A DNA stretch of 64,000 nt, from assembly GCA_036960405.1 (NCBI GenBank), contig JBALWS010000003.1, forward strand, positions 39,016-103,015, in the 5' to 3' direction. Below the pieces are notes generated by a model, which worked only from the letters and a program-made list of their open reading frames with translations, was not told the origin of the DNA and searched no databases. Position numbers and translations under genes: made by a program. Each line of letters opens with the position of its first letter. Within the stretch, counting starts at the first letter, position 1. Of the stretch, positions 18,037-26,576 are shown piece by piece. This stretch comes from Motiliproteus sp036960405. GTDB lineage: Bacteria > Pseudomonadota > Gammaproteobacteria > Pseudomonadales > Balneatricaceae.

Positions 18037-19224
18037 ATGTCCATTGCTGATCGTTGGTTACTGCCGGATGGCGTTAAAGAGATCCTGCCGGCTGAGGCGC
18101 GACAGATTGAGGCGTTGCGTCGCAAACTGCTGAATCTGTTTGATAGCTGGGGTTACGATCTGGTGATGCCGCCGATGATCGAGTACCTCGAGTCGCTGCT
18201 GACCGGTACCGGTAACGATCTGGCGCTCAATACCTATAAAGTCACCGATCAGCTAACGGGTCGGATGATGGGGCTGCGTGCCGATACCACCCCGCAGGTG
18301 GCGCGTATCGATGCTCATAGCTTGAATCAACAAGGACCGTCGCGGCTCTGCTATGCCAATTCGGTACTGCATACGGTCCCAGCCAATATGCTGACCGGGC
18401 GTTCGCCGATGCAGATCGGTGCCGAACTATACGGCCATGCCGGAGTGGCGAGCGATATCGAAGTGATCAGCTTGATGCTGGAAACATTGACTCAGACTCA
18501 GTTGAATCAGCCGTTGACCCTGGATCTTGGTCATGTCGGCATCTATCGTGCGCTAGTTGAGCGAGCTGGGCTGAGTGCCGATGATCAGGCTGAATTATTT
18601 CAATTGTTACAAAAGAAATCGCTAACCGAGTTAGATGCCTTGCTGGAGACATTGCCGCTGTCTGAAGCGCAGTGCCAGGCTTTCAAGCTGTTGTCGTGTC
18701 TCAATGGTGGTAGTGAAACGCTTGCCAGGGCGCGCCAGGAACTGGTGGCAGATTATCCCGAAATGGCTGCCGTGTTGGGCGATCTCGAGCAGATTGCCGA
18801 TGCAGTAACGCAGCGCTTTCCTGGGGTGTCGCTGTATTTCGACTTGGGCGAGCTGCGTGGATACAGCTACCATACCGGGGTGGTGTTTGCCGTTTATATC
18901 CCCAGTTATGGTCAGTCTTTGGCTAAGGGTGGGCGTTATGATGAGATCGGCAAGGTGTTCGGTCGCGCGCGTCCGGCAACTGGATTTAGTGGCGATCTGA
19001 AAGTATTGGCCGAGCTGGCTATCGATCATGCGGCTGTGTCGGGTTCGATCCTGGCTCCTGCAGAGATCGATGCGAATTTGATAGCAAGGATTACCGAGTT
19101 GAGACAGCAAGGCGAGCGAGTGGTACAGGCGCTGCCGGGTGTCGAGCCAGACTTGGTTGAAATGGATTGCGACCGACAACTGATTTTACGTGACGGCGAC
19201 TGGTGTGTAGTGGCCGTTAATTAA
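18037..19224 (+). CDS. hisZ: ATP phosphoribosyltransferase regulatory subunit HisZ
   Basis: About 395 residues resembling histidyl-tRNA synthetase without the anticodon domain. HisZ associates with short-form HisG, which catalyses the first step of histidine synthesis, and confers feedback control. Motifs include WLLPDGVKEILP, MGLRADTTPQVARI (motif 2-like) and YYF/GELRGYSYHTG. The frame opens at GTG 18019, but MSIADRWLLPDG at ATG 18037 fits the family, with GGGAG 11 bases upstream. hisG is not in the window. The position before purA is the same as in Pseudomonas. Confidence 0.93.
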   Translation: MSIADRWLLPDGVKEILPAEARQIEALRRKLLNLFDSWGYDLVMPPMIEYLESLLTGTGNDLALNTYKVTDQLTGRMMGLRADTTPQVARIDAHSLNQQGPSRLCYANSVLHTVPANMLTGRSPMQIGAELYGHAGVASDIEVISLMLETLTQTQLNQPLTLDLGHVGIYRALVERAGLSADDQAELFQLLQKKSLTELDALLETLPLSEAQCQAFKLLSCLNGGSETLARARQELVADYPEMAAVLGDLEQIADAVTQRFPGVSLYFDLGELRGYSYHTGVVFAVYIPSYGQSLAKGGRYDEIGKVFGRARPATGFSGDLKVLAELAIDHAAVSGSILAPAEIDANLIARITELRQQGERVVQALPGVEPDLVEMDCDRQLILRDGDWCVVAVN

Positions 19225-19258
19225 TCTGAATTTGAAACTTGATTGAGATTTACGATCT

Positions 19259-20554
19259 ATGGGCAAGAACGTTGTTGTACTAGGTACCCAGTGGGGTGAT
19301 GAGGGTAAAGGCAAGATTGTTGATTTGCTTACCGAACAGGCCTCTGCGGTAGCACGCTTCCAAGGTGGTCACAACGCCGGCCATACGCTGGTTATTGATG
19401 GCGAAAAAACCGTATTGCATCTGATTCCATCGGGAATTCTACGTGATAATGTCCTGTGCATGATCGGCAATGGCGTGGTGTTGTCACCCGCAGCGTTGCT
19501 GAAAGAGATGGCCGAGCTGGAAGAGCGCGGTGTGCCGGTTCGCGAACGGCTGCGTTTGAGTCCGGCTTGTCCGCTGATCCTGCCGTACCATATCGCGCTC
19601 GATCAGGCGCGTGAGCTGGCGCGCGGTAATGCCAAGATCGGAACCACCGGTCGCGGCATCGGCCCGGCTTACGAAGACAAAGTGGCGCGTCGCGGCCTGC
19701 GTTTGGCCGATATGATGAACCCCGAGCGCTTTGCGACCAAGCTCAAAGAGGTGTTGGAGTACCACAACTTTGCTCTGACCCAGTACTACAAGGTTGATGC
19801 GATCGATTACCAGCAGACCTTTGATGACGCGATGGCGATGGCCGAAGAGCTGCGGCCGATGATGATTGATGTTACCGATAAGCTGCATGAATACCGTCGC
19901 AACGGTGACAATATTCTGTTCGAAGGTGCGCAGGGCTCGTTGCTCGATATTGACCACGGTACTTATCCGTTTGTTACCTCCTCTAACACCACCGCGGGTG
20001 GCGTGGCGACGGGGAGTGGTTTTGGTCCGTTGTATCTCGATTACATCCTTGGTATCACCAAGGCTTACACCACCCGGGTGGGTTCGGGTCCGTTCCCAAC
20101 CGAGTTGTTCGATGATATTGGTGAGCACCTAGCGGTGAAAGGGCATGAGGTGGGTGCGACCACAGGGCGTGATCGTCGTTGTGGTTGGTTTGATGCGGTG
20201 GCGTTGCGCCATTCGATTCAGATCAACAGTGTTTCGGGTATCTGTCTGACCAAGCTGGATGTGTTGGATGGTCTGGAAACCATCAAGGTTTGCGTGGCTT
20301 ATCAAGATGCTGAAGGTAATTCGGTGTCTATGCCAGGTGATAGCGAAGCTTTTGAAGCGGTGGTGCCGGTCTACGAAGAGTTGTCGGGTTGGAGCGAAAG
20401 GACCTTTGGTGCCCGTAGCATGGAGCAGTTGCCTGCAGCGGCGCTGGCCTATATCAAGCGGCTGGAAGAGTTAACCGGTGCGCCTATTGATATTGTATCG
20501 ACCGGTCCGGATCGTAACGAGACGATCGTTTTGCGTAGTGCGTTCGATAGTTGA
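19259..20554 (+). CDS. purA: Adenylosuccinate synthetase
   Basis: A 431-residue GTP-dependent enzyme joining IMP and aspartate to adenylosuccinate, the first committed step to AMP. The N-terminal GTQWGDEGKGK loop, GGHNAGHT (catalytic His), GTTGRGIGPAYEDK and the C-terminal TGPDRNETI are all intact. It lies 34 bp after hisZ and is probably transcribed with it. A strong terminator shared with the convergent suhB follows at 20627. Confidence 0.97.
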   Translation: MGKNVVVLGTQWGDEGKGKIVDLLTEQASAVARFQGGHNAGHTLVIDGEKTVLHLIPSGILRDNVLCMIGNGVVLSPAALLKEMAELEERGVPVRERLRLSPACPLILPYHIALDQARELARGNAKIGTTGRGIGPAYEDKVARRGLRLADMMNPERFATKLKEVLEYHNFALTQYYKVDAIDYQQTFDDAMAMAEELRPMMIDVTDKLHEYRRNGDNILFEGAQGSLLDIDHGTYPFVTSSNTTAGGVATGSGFGPLYLDYILGITKAYTTRVGSGPFPTELFDDIGEHLAVKGHEVGATTGRDRRCGWFDAVALRHSIQINSVSGICLTKLDVLDGLETIKVCVAYQDAEGNSVSMPGDSEAFEAVVPVYEELSGWSERTFGARSMEQLPAAALAYIKRLEELTGAPIDIVSTGPDRNETIVLRSAFDS

Positions 20555-20626
20555 GGTGGGCCGTTGAGATAGATAATGGGGAGGCGGTTACCTCCTTGTT
20601 GTTTGTTTAGATTGGCTTGATCAATA

Positions 20627-20661
20627 AAAAAAGGCGACACCCGAGGGGGTCGCCTTTTTTT
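20627..20661. terminator. Bidirectional terminator between purA and suhB
   Basis: A 12-bp perfect outer stem (AAAAAAGGCGAC with GTCGCCTTTTTT) is extended by CCC/GGG past one bulged A, with loop GAG. A-rich and T-rich flanks let it work for both convergent genes. Confidence 0.92.
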
Positions 20662-20680
20662 GTGGCTGCTTTTTATCGAA

Positions 20681-21460
20681 TCAATGAAGCAGCTTTAGCA
20701 TCTGTTTGAATAGCTTGGAATTGGCGGCGATCAGGTTGCCACTCTCGAGCATTGTGTTGTTGCCGTTAAAGTCGCTGATCAGCGCGCCTGCTTCTTGGAG
20801 TAGTAATAGGCCTGCCTGAAGCTCCCAGCTATCGGCCCCTTGGATCCAACAGCCGTCGGTACGTCCCGCTGCCTGATAGGCCAGGGTGAGTGCCGCAGAG
20901 CCAACCAAATTTATCCGAGCTTCGTTGAGGTATAGTTGCTTAGAGCCGTCGAGGTGGTATTCCAGTCCGGCTTCATCGCTGTGGCTGTAATGATTGCCAA
21001 TCAGCGCTTTCGGTATTGTTTTGAGGTCGCTGACGCGAATGCGTTTACCGTTGACTTGAGCACCGCGGCCTCGGCTAGCGGTGAACTCTTCACCGGTAAT
21101 GGGGTTGATGATGACGGCGTGCTCGAAACGGCCTTGTTGCTTACAAACCAGTGCCAAGGCAAAGGAGGGTAGGGCGTTGGCGAAATTATTGAGGCCATCA
21201 ATCGGATTGATGTACCACTCGAAATCACTAGCCTCTTTGGCGCCAAGGTCTCCGCTATGGAGTCCCGTGATGCGGTGGCCGGGGTTAGCCTTCAGCAGAT
21301 GGTAGGCGATTGACCTTTCTGCTGCGGAAGCGGTGTCGACAATAAAGGTGGCGACGTCTTCCTTTTCTGATTTGATGATATCAAGGCGTTCGACGGCACG
21401 GGCGATTTGTTCGCCCGCGATCCGGGCGGCCCGCAGGGCGATGTTTAATGTGGGTTGCAT
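20681..21460 (-). CDS. suhB: SuhB-type inositol monophosphatase family protein with degenerate active site
   Basis: A 259-residue member of the IMPase family, placed head to head with trmJ as suhB is in E. coli. The fold is recognisable along its whole length: LNIALRAARIAGE, FTASRGRGAQVNGKR, LAYQAAGR, LLLQEAGALISDF. The metal site is not: the GEE motif reads GLHS (Leu67, His68), DPLDGT reads NPIDGL (Asn85, with Asp88 kept), and the WD motif reads WE (Glu213). Three of four metal ligands are therefore changed, so phosphatase activity is doubtful. SuhB also acts with Nus factors in rRNA transcription antitermination, which need not require catalysis; that role is the likelier one here. RBS and start at 21460 are ordinary. 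Confidence 0.85.
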   Translation of the reverse strand: MQPTLNIALRAARIAGEQIARAVERLDIIKSEKEDVATFIVDTASAAERSIAYHLLKANPGHRITGLHSGDLGAKEASDFEWYINPIDGLNNFANALPSFALALVCKQQGRFEHAVIINPITGEEFTASRGRGAQVNGKRIRVSDLKTIPKALIGNHYSHSDEAGLEYHLDGSKQLYLNEARINLVGSAALTLAYQAAGRTDGCWIQGADSWELQAGLLLLQEAGALISDFNGNNTMLESGNLIAANSKLFKQMLKLLH

Positions 21461-21587
21461 GATGAGCGCTATTCTGTAGGGCTGAAACGATCGCGGAGTA
21501 TAGCAAATAAGCGGGTGGTCGCCTAAGTGTTTTAGTGGTTTTAGCGGGAACTAATTACAGTTTTGTGTGGTTGATCTAACATCAATA

Positions 21588-21614
21588 GATAACTTACTGC
21601 GGGCGTAGGTTATC
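21588..21614. promoter_or_regulatory. Inverted repeat in the suhB/trmJ divergent region, beside a -10-like TAGAAT
   Basis: GATAACTTAC and GTAGGTTATC form 10-bp arms with one wobble, 7 bases apart. A TAGAAT hexamer follows at 21618-21623, about 32 bp before the trmJ ATG. It could be an operator or a leader hairpin; no known regulator motif is recognised. Confidence 0.5.
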
Positions 21615-21655
21615 TGGTAGAATCTGCCGTTTTTGAATTCTCGGAGAAGGTTTGC

Positions 21656-22438
21656 ATGCTCTCCTCTGTACGTGTTGTTTTAGTCAATACCACTCATCCC
21701 GGTAATATCGGCGGTGTTGCCCGTGCGATGAAAAATATGGGTGTTAGCCGGTTGGTTCTGGTCGAGCCCAAAGTGTTTCCGGATGATCAGGCCTTTGCTC
21801 GTGCTGCAGGGGCGACCGATATTCTTGAGCAGGCGCAGGTTGTTTCAACGCTAGACCAGGCGGTGATCGGTTGTCAGTTAGTGGTCGGTGCCAGCGCGCG
21901 CGGGCGACACATACCTTGGCCTGTGGTCGATCCTCGTCAGTTGGCCGAACAGGTCGTGTCGGTATTGAGTGATGCGGCCGCAGAGTTGCCTCAGGTGGCG
22001 ATAGTGTTTGGTCGTGAAGATCGCGGGCTGACCAATGATGAGCTGCATCGCTGCCATCGTCATGTGCATATCCCCTCTAATCCCGATTTTGGTTCGTTAA
22101 ACCTGGCGGCTGCCGTGCAGGTGATCTGCTATGAGCTGCGGATGGCTAGTTTGGCGCAAAATGTCGCACAGGATAGTGCCGACACTGATGAACATTGGGG
22201 GACGGCTTGGGATATCGATTCGGCTAGCTCCGAGGAGATAGAGCGGCTATTTGCCCATATGGAGCAGACGCTAATCGATATAGAATTTTTGAATCCCGAC
22301 AACCCGCGCCAATTGATGACCCGGCTTAGGCGCTTGTACCTGCGCGGTCATTTAGATCGCATCGAAGTGAGTATCTTGCGTGGGATTCTGACGGCGACGC
22401 AAAAAGCGGTAAGTCAGCAAGGAGAGAGTGATGTTTGA
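21656..22438 (+). CDS. trmJ: tRNA (cytidine/uridine-2'-O-)-methyltransferase TrmJ
   Basis: A 260-residue SPOUT-class enzyme that 2'-O-methylates position 32 of several tRNAs from S-adenosylmethionine. Family motifs include NTTHPGNIGGVARAMKNMG near the N terminus, IVFGREDRGLTNDEL and IPSNPDFGSLNLAAAVQ, which forms the trefoil-knot cofactor site. A C-terminal helical extension follows. The ATG has a CGGAGAAGG ribosome site. The stop overlaps the cysE start by 8 bp. Confidence 0.95.
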   Translation: MLSSVRVVLVNTTHPGNIGGVARAMKNMGVSRLVLVEPKVFPDDQAFARAAGATDILEQAQVVSTLDQAVIGCQLVVGASARGRHIPWPVVDPRQLAEQVVSVLSDAAAELPQVAIVFGREDRGLTNDELHRCHRHVHIPSNPDFGSLNLAAAVQVICYELRMASLAQNVAQDSADTDEHWGTAWDIDSASSEEIERLFAHMEQTLIDIEFLNPDNPRQLMTRLRRLYLRGHLDRIEVSILRGILTATQKAVSQQGESDV

Positions 22439-23240
22439 TCAGCTGCGTGAAGATATTCGGTCGGTATTCGAGCGTGATCCGGCGGCTCGCAATGCGTTTG
22501 AAGTGGTGACCAATTATCCCGGCTTGCATGCGTTAATGTTCCATCGGTTGTGTCATGGCTTGTGGAAGCGGGGATTTAAGTGGCTGGCGCGCACTATCTC
22601 CACTATCGCGCGTTGGCTAACCGGCATCGAAATACACCCCGGAGCGCGGATTGGTCGTCGTTTCTTTATCGATCATGGTATGGGGGTGGTGATCGGAGAG
22701 ACGGCTGAGATCGGTAACGATGTTACGCTCTATCATGGTGTGACCTTGGGTGGGACGACCTGGAGTAAGGGTAAGCGCCACCCGACGCTTGAAGATGGTG
22801 TGGTCGTGGGCGCGGGGGCAAAAATACTCGGCCCGTTTGTGGTCGGAAATGGTGCCAGGATTGGTTCCAACGCGGTGGTGACTAAGGCGGTGCCGGCAGG
22901 TGCCACGGTGGTGGGTATCCCCGGAAGAATAGTGCGCTGCAGTGATGACGATGCCGATTGCGTCGAGCAAGTAAAGCAGCGTCAGCAGATGGCAGATAAA
23001 ATTGGTTTTGATGCTTATGGTGTGACCAGCGAACTGCCGGATCCGGTAGCGCATGCGATTCAATCGCTGTTGGATCATATGCAGGCGGTGGATAGCCGCA
23101 TCGAAACCATGAGTCAGGCGATGCGCTCTGTCGGGGTGGAGTGCCCCGATCAGCAGTTGCCTAAGTTGAAAGCTGAGGATTTTGTGGCGGTCGAAGAGGA
23201 TCGTCCGGTTGTTAGAGAGGCTGCCAAGAAGCCTGAATAG
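22431..23240 (+). CDS. cysE: Serine O-acetyltransferase CysE
   Basis: A 269-residue left-handed beta-helix enzyme acetylating L-serine, the first step of cysteine synthesis. Hexapeptide repeats run from about residue 65 to 165, with the catalytic segment DHGMGVVIGETAEIG and YHGVTLGG. ATG 22431 is chosen over the in-frame GTG at 22428 because AAGGAGAG precedes it. A C-terminal tail of about 80 residues (rich in Gln, Met and Glu) exceeds the shortest family members. Its placement before iscR links cysteine supply to Fe-S assembly, since IscS takes sulfur from cysteine. Confidence 0.94.
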   Translation: MFDQLREDIRSVFERDPAARNAFEVVTNYPGLHALMFHRLCHGLWKRGFKWLARTISTIARWLTGIEIHPGARIGRRFFIDHGMGVVIGETAEIGNDVTLYHGVTLGGTTWSKGKRHPTLEDGVVVGAGAKILGPFVVGNGARIGSNAVVTKAVPAGATVVGIPGRIVRCSDDDADCVEQVKQRQQMADKIGFDAYGVTSELPDPVAHAIQSLLDHMQAVDSRIETMSQAMRSVGVECPDQQLPKLKAEDFVAVEEDRPVVREAAKKPE

Positions 23241-23319
23241 GTACTGATTAGTGGGCGTTTAAGGGCTGTTTTAGCTGTGCTAAAGTGAGGGTCTTTTGAT
23301 CTGTATGGAATGCTAACGA

Positions 23320-23344
23320 TTAATCGACAAAAACAGTCGGACAA
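23320..23344 (+). promoter_or_regulatory. IscR type-1-like operator, upstream copy
   Basis: TTAATCGACAAAAACAGTCGG and the following bases fit the IscR type-1 consensus, as I recall it, at about 19 of 25 positions, including the CGAC...AGTC core. It abuts the second site end to end. Confidence 0.65.
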
Positions 23345-23369
23345 ATAATTGACTAAAATAGTCGGCTAA
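23345..23369 (+). promoter_or_regulatory. IscR type-1-like operator overlapping the isc promoter
   Basis: ATAATTGACTAAAATAGTCGG followed by CTAA fits the recalled IscR type-1 consensus at about 23 of 25 positions. It covers the -35 box (TTGACT), so holo-IscR bound here should block RNA polymerase and autorepress the operon. Confidence 0.78.
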
Positions 23370-23377
23370 TAGATAAT
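23349..23377 (+). promoter_or_regulatory. Sigma-70 promoter of the isc operon
   Basis: TTGACT (23349-23354), a 17-bp spacer, then GATAAT (23372-23377), about 36 bp before the iscR ATG. Both boxes are near consensus. Confidence 0.8.
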
Positions 23378-23412
23378 CGGCTCACGCAGCAATCATTACG
23401 GGGATCATGCAG

Positions 23413-23892
23413 ATGCGCTTAACCACCAAAGGACGCTATGCCGTTACGGCTATGTTAGACCTGGCTTTACATGAGGGCCGAGGCCCGATCAGTTTGGCCG
23501 ATATTTCATCCAGACAGCAGATCTCACTGTCTTACTTAGAGCAGCTTTTTGCCAAGCTTCGTCGCAATGGCTTGGTGAAAAGTGTTCGAGGTCCGGGTGG
23601 CGGCTACCAATTGAGCCGGAACAAGGCGGAGATATTTGTGGTTCAGGTTATCGATGCGGTAAACGAATCGGTCGATGCCACGGGTTGTAATAGTAAAGGT
23701 GATTGCCATGAAGGCGAGGCCTGTTTGACGCATCATTTATGGTGTGACCTTAGCGATCAGATTCATAACTTTCTTAGCGGGATAAGTTTAGAGGATCTGG
23801 TAGCGCGTAAAGACGTACAGGCTGCGTCACAGCGGCTTGATAAGGCGCATTTTAAGTCAATTGAATTTGAGCGGATTGAAGCAACCGGTTAA
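23413..23892 (+). CDS. iscR: Fe-S cluster-responsive transcriptional regulator IscR
   Basis: A 159-residue Rrf2-family winged-helix regulator. The N terminus MRLTTKGRYAVTAM and the helix LSYLEQLFAKLR match E. coli. The 2Fe-2S site is the C-x5-C-x5-C stretch CNSKGDCHEGEAC followed by a ligand His in LTHH. With its cluster it represses isc; without it, it controls other genes. I start at ATG 23413 rather than 23407, since GGGG lies 9 bases upstream and MRLT is the family start. It is the first gene of the isc operon. Confidence 0.96.
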   Translation: MRLTTKGRYAVTAMLDLALHEGRGPISLADISSRQQISLSYLEQLFAKLRRNGLVKSVRGPGGGYQLSRNKAEIFVVQVIDAVNESVDATGCNSKGDCHEGEACLTHHLWCDLSDQIHNFLSGISLEDLVARKDVQAASQRLDKAHFKSIEFERIEATG

Positions 23893-23920
23893 TGGTTGGT
23901 TACGCTGTACGGAGAATAGA

Positions 23921-25135
23921 ATGAAGCTGCCGATCTACCTGGACTATTCAGCAACTACACCGATGGACCCTCGGGTGGCCGAGAAAATGTGCCAGTGTCT
24001 GACTCTTGAGGGGAACTTTGGTAATCCTGCATCGCGTTCTCACCATTTCGGCTGGAAGGCGGAAGAGGCGGTGGAGATTGCCCGCCGTCAGGTCGCGGAC
24101 TTGGTTAACTGCGATCCAAGAGAGATCGTCTGGACCTCGGGTGCAACCGAGTCGGATAACTTAGCAATTAAAGGTGTGGCCCACTTCTACAGTAAGAAGG
24201 GCAAGCACATCATCACTTCTAAAATTGAACATAAAGCGGTGCTGGATACTTGTCGCCAGCTCGAGCGGGAAGGATTTGAAGTCACCTATCTGGATCCGTT
24301 GCCCAATGGCATCGTTACCCCCGAGTCGGTCAAGCAGGCGTTGCGCGAAGACACGATTTTAGTCTCGATTATGCAGGTCAATAACGAGATCGGCGTGATC
24401 AACGATATCGAAGCGATTGGTGAGATCACGCGTGAACATAAAGTGCTGTTCCATGTTGATGCCGCCCAGAGTGCGGGAAAAATTAATATCGATCTAGATC
24501 GGCTTAAAGTGGACTTGATGTCGTTTTCTGCTCACAAGGTTTATGGCCCTAAAGGAATCGGGGCGCTCTATGTTCGCCGCAAGCCCCGGGTTCGGCTGGA
24601 AGCGCAGATCCATGGCGGTGGCCATGAGCGTGGTATGCGTTCGGGCACCTTGGCGACGCATCAGATTGTCGGCATGGGTGACGCTTTTGCCATTGCTAAG
24701 GCGGAGATGCACGAAGAGAATCGCCGTTTGATGGCGCTGCGTCAGCGGCTTTGGGACGGTGTTAGCGATCTAGATCAGGTGTTCTGTAACGGCGATTTCG
24801 ATAAGCGTGTCGCGGGTAATATCAACATTAGCTTCAACTTTGTTGAGGGCGAATCGTTATTGATGGCGCTGAAAGACCTGGCTGTTTCATCGGGCTCAGC
24901 TTGTACGTCTGCCAGTCTGGAACCTTCATACGTGCTGCGCGCTTTGGGGATGAACGATGAGATGGCGCACAGCTCGATTCGATTCGCCATCGGTCGCTTT
25001 ACTACCGAAGAAGAAGTCGATTTTGCGATTGAAAAAGTACGTACCGCAGTCATGAAGCTGCGCGAGTTGTCACCGTTGTGGGATATGTATCAAGACGGTG
25101 TCGATCTGGAAAAAGTAGAGTGGGTCAGTCATTAA
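23921..25135 (+). CDS. iscS: Cysteine desulfurase IscS
   Basis: A 404-residue PLP enzyme that removes sulfur from cysteine and passes the persulfide to IscU, thiamine, tRNA and other acceptors. Seen: LDYSATTPMDPRV at the N terminus, the PLP-binding Lys in SAHKVYGPKG, the RSGT/HGGGHERGMRSGT segment and the catalytic Cys in SSGSACTSASLEP. ATG 23921 has a CGGAGAATAGA ribosome site; the 28 upstream codons overlap iscR and are not used. Second gene of the isc operon. Confidence 0.97.
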   Translation: MKLPIYLDYSATTPMDPRVAEKMCQCLTLEGNFGNPASRSHHFGWKAEEAVEIARRQVADLVNCDPREIVWTSGATESDNLAIKGVAHFYSKKGKHIITSKIEHKAVLDTCRQLEREGFEVTYLDPLPNGIVTPESVKQALREDTILVSIMQVNNEIGVINDIEAIGEITREHKVLFHVDAAQSAGKINIDLDRLKVDLMSFSAHKVYGPKGIGALYVRRKPRVRLEAQIHGGGHERGMRSGTLATHQIVGMGDAFAIAKAEMHEENRRLMALRQRLWDGVSDLDQVFCNGDFDKRVAGNINISFNFVEGESLLMALKDLAVSSGSACTSASLEPSYVLRALGMNDEMAHSSIRFAIGRFTTEEEVDFAIEKVRTAVMKLRELSPLWDMYQDGVDLEKVEWVSH

Positions 25136-25183
25136 TCTGGCTGTTGTGAATATCAACGCAGGACCCGCAAGAGGTAAAGAATC

Positions 25184-25564
25184 ATGGCATATAGCGAAGA
25201 AGTTTTAGACCACTACGAAAACCCGCGTAATGTTGGCAAAATGGATGATCAGGATTCCCATGTTGGCACCGGTATGGTGGGTGCTCCGGCCTGTGGTGAT
25301 GTGATGCGGCTACAGATTAAGGTCAGCGACGAAGGTGTCATTGAAGACGCTAAGTTCAAGACTTACGGTTGTGGTTCGGCGATCGCTTCCAGCTCGTTGG
25401 TGACTGAGTGGGTTAAAGGGATGACGTTGGATGAGGCGGCAGATCTTAAAAACACTCAGATTTCTCAAGAGCTGGCACTGCCTCCGGTAAAGATCCATTG
25501 CTCGGTATTGGCTGAGGATGCGATCAAGGCCGCTATCGCGGATTACCGCACCAAAAATTTGTAA
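25184..25564 (+). CDS. iscU: Fe-S cluster assembly scaffold IscU
   Basis: A 126-residue scaffold on which 2Fe-2S clusters are built before transfer by HscA/HscB. The three cluster cysteines are in APACGDVM, YGCGSAIA and KIHCSVLAED, and the HscA-recognition motif LPPVK directly precedes the third. Length and N terminus (MAYSEEVLDHYENPRNVG) match E. coli. An AAGAGGTAAAG ribosome site precedes the ATG. Confidence 0.97.
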   Translation: MAYSEEVLDHYENPRNVGKMDDQDSHVGTGMVGAPACGDVMRLQIKVSDEGVIEDAKFKTYGCGSAIASSSLVTEWVKGMTLDEAADLKNTQISQELALPPVKIHCSVLAEDAIKAAIADYRTKNL

Positions 25565-25620
25565 TCTTTACGGGTGTCGTCTCGTTTGGGGCGGTACCCG
25601 ATGTTAAATAAGGGAGTTTT

Positions 25621-25944
25621 ATGGCCATCACCATGACCCAGGCGGCGCATACGCACGTCAGTAGTTTCCTGGATAATCGCGGTTCCGGCGCTGGTATTCG
25701 AGTCGCTGTTCGTACTACAGGGTGTTCCGGTATGGGGTATGTGCTGGAGTTCGCCGATGGTTTTGATCCTGAGGATACGGTATTCGAAGTCGATGGTATC
25801 CGCGTGATCGTGGACCCTAAAAGTTTGATCTACCTCGATGGTACCGAGCTCGACTTTGTCAAAGAGGGGCTTAACGAAGGTTTTAAGTTCAACAACCCCA
25901 ATGCGCGTAGCGAATGCGGGTGTGGCGAGAGCTTCAGCGTTTGA
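25621..25944 (+). CDS. iscA: A-type Fe-S carrier IscA
   Basis: A 107-residue carrier that receives iron or clusters and delivers them to apoproteins. The three ligands are Cys in TTGCSGMGY and both Cys of ECGCGESF near the C terminus. A strong AAGGGAG ribosome site precedes ATG 25621. Sits between iscU and hscB as in E. coli. Confidence 0.97.
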   Translation: MAITMTQAAHTHVSSFLDNRGSGAGIRVAVRTTGCSGMGYVLEFADGFDPEDTVFEVDGIRVIVDPKSLIYLDGTELDFVKEGLNEGFKFNNPNARSECGCGESFSV

Positions 25945-26036
25945 GTCGGGCGTTCCGCGTTTAATCTCTGCGTAAACCTATTCTATCTGGCAGGTTGGTT
26001 GATACGGCCTGCCGGAACTGATCATCGAATCTCTTC

Positions 26037-26576
26037 ATGACTATCGAACAGAATTACTTTGCCCTGTTTGGGTTGCCGCAAGGTTTTCAGGTTGACGCTG
26101 CGCTGCTGTCGGAGCGCTATAGAGCGCTGCAGAAAACTCTCCACCCTGATCGTCATGTTCAGCAGAGTGAGCGCGAGCAGTTGCTGGCGGTGCAGGCCTC
26201 TGCCCACCTTAATGAAGCCTTGGCAACCCTCAAATCGCCGCTTAAGCGAGCCGCTTACCTGTTGACGCTTAAGGGCGTTGATACGGATGCCCGTTCAATA
26301 ACGATTTCCGATCACGCGTTTTTACTTCAGCAGATGACGCTACGCGAACAGCTTGAAGAGGCGCGTTTGGCCGAAGTGCCTTTGGACGCGCTAGAGCAGT
26401 TGTTAGACCGTGCTGAAAGCTTTCAGCGCGAGCTGAGTGCTAGCCTCGAACAATATTTGGCAAGCGATGCTGCAGAGGCGCTGGATATGGCGTTGCAGAC
26501 GCTTCGTAAGTTGCAGTTTTTCGATAAACTGCGGTATGAAATCGAATTACTAGAAGACCAATTGGCGGACCTTTAA
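26037..26576 (+). CDS. hscB: J-domain co-chaperone HscB
   Basis: A 179-residue J protein that brings IscU to HscA and stimulates its ATPase. The J domain (about 1-75) holds the HPD tripeptide in LHPDRHVQ; the C-terminal three-helix domain that grips IscU follows. The stop overlaps the first base of hscA (TAATG), a coupled arrangement. Confidence 0.95.
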   Translation: MTIEQNYFALFGLPQGFQVDAALLSERYRALQKTLHPDRHVQQSEREQLLAVQASAHLNEALATLKSPLKRAAYLLTLKGVDTDARSITISDHAFLLQQMTLREQLEEARLAEVPLDALEQLLDRAESFQRELSASLEQYLASDAAEALDMALQTLRKLQFFDKLRYEIELLEDQLADL

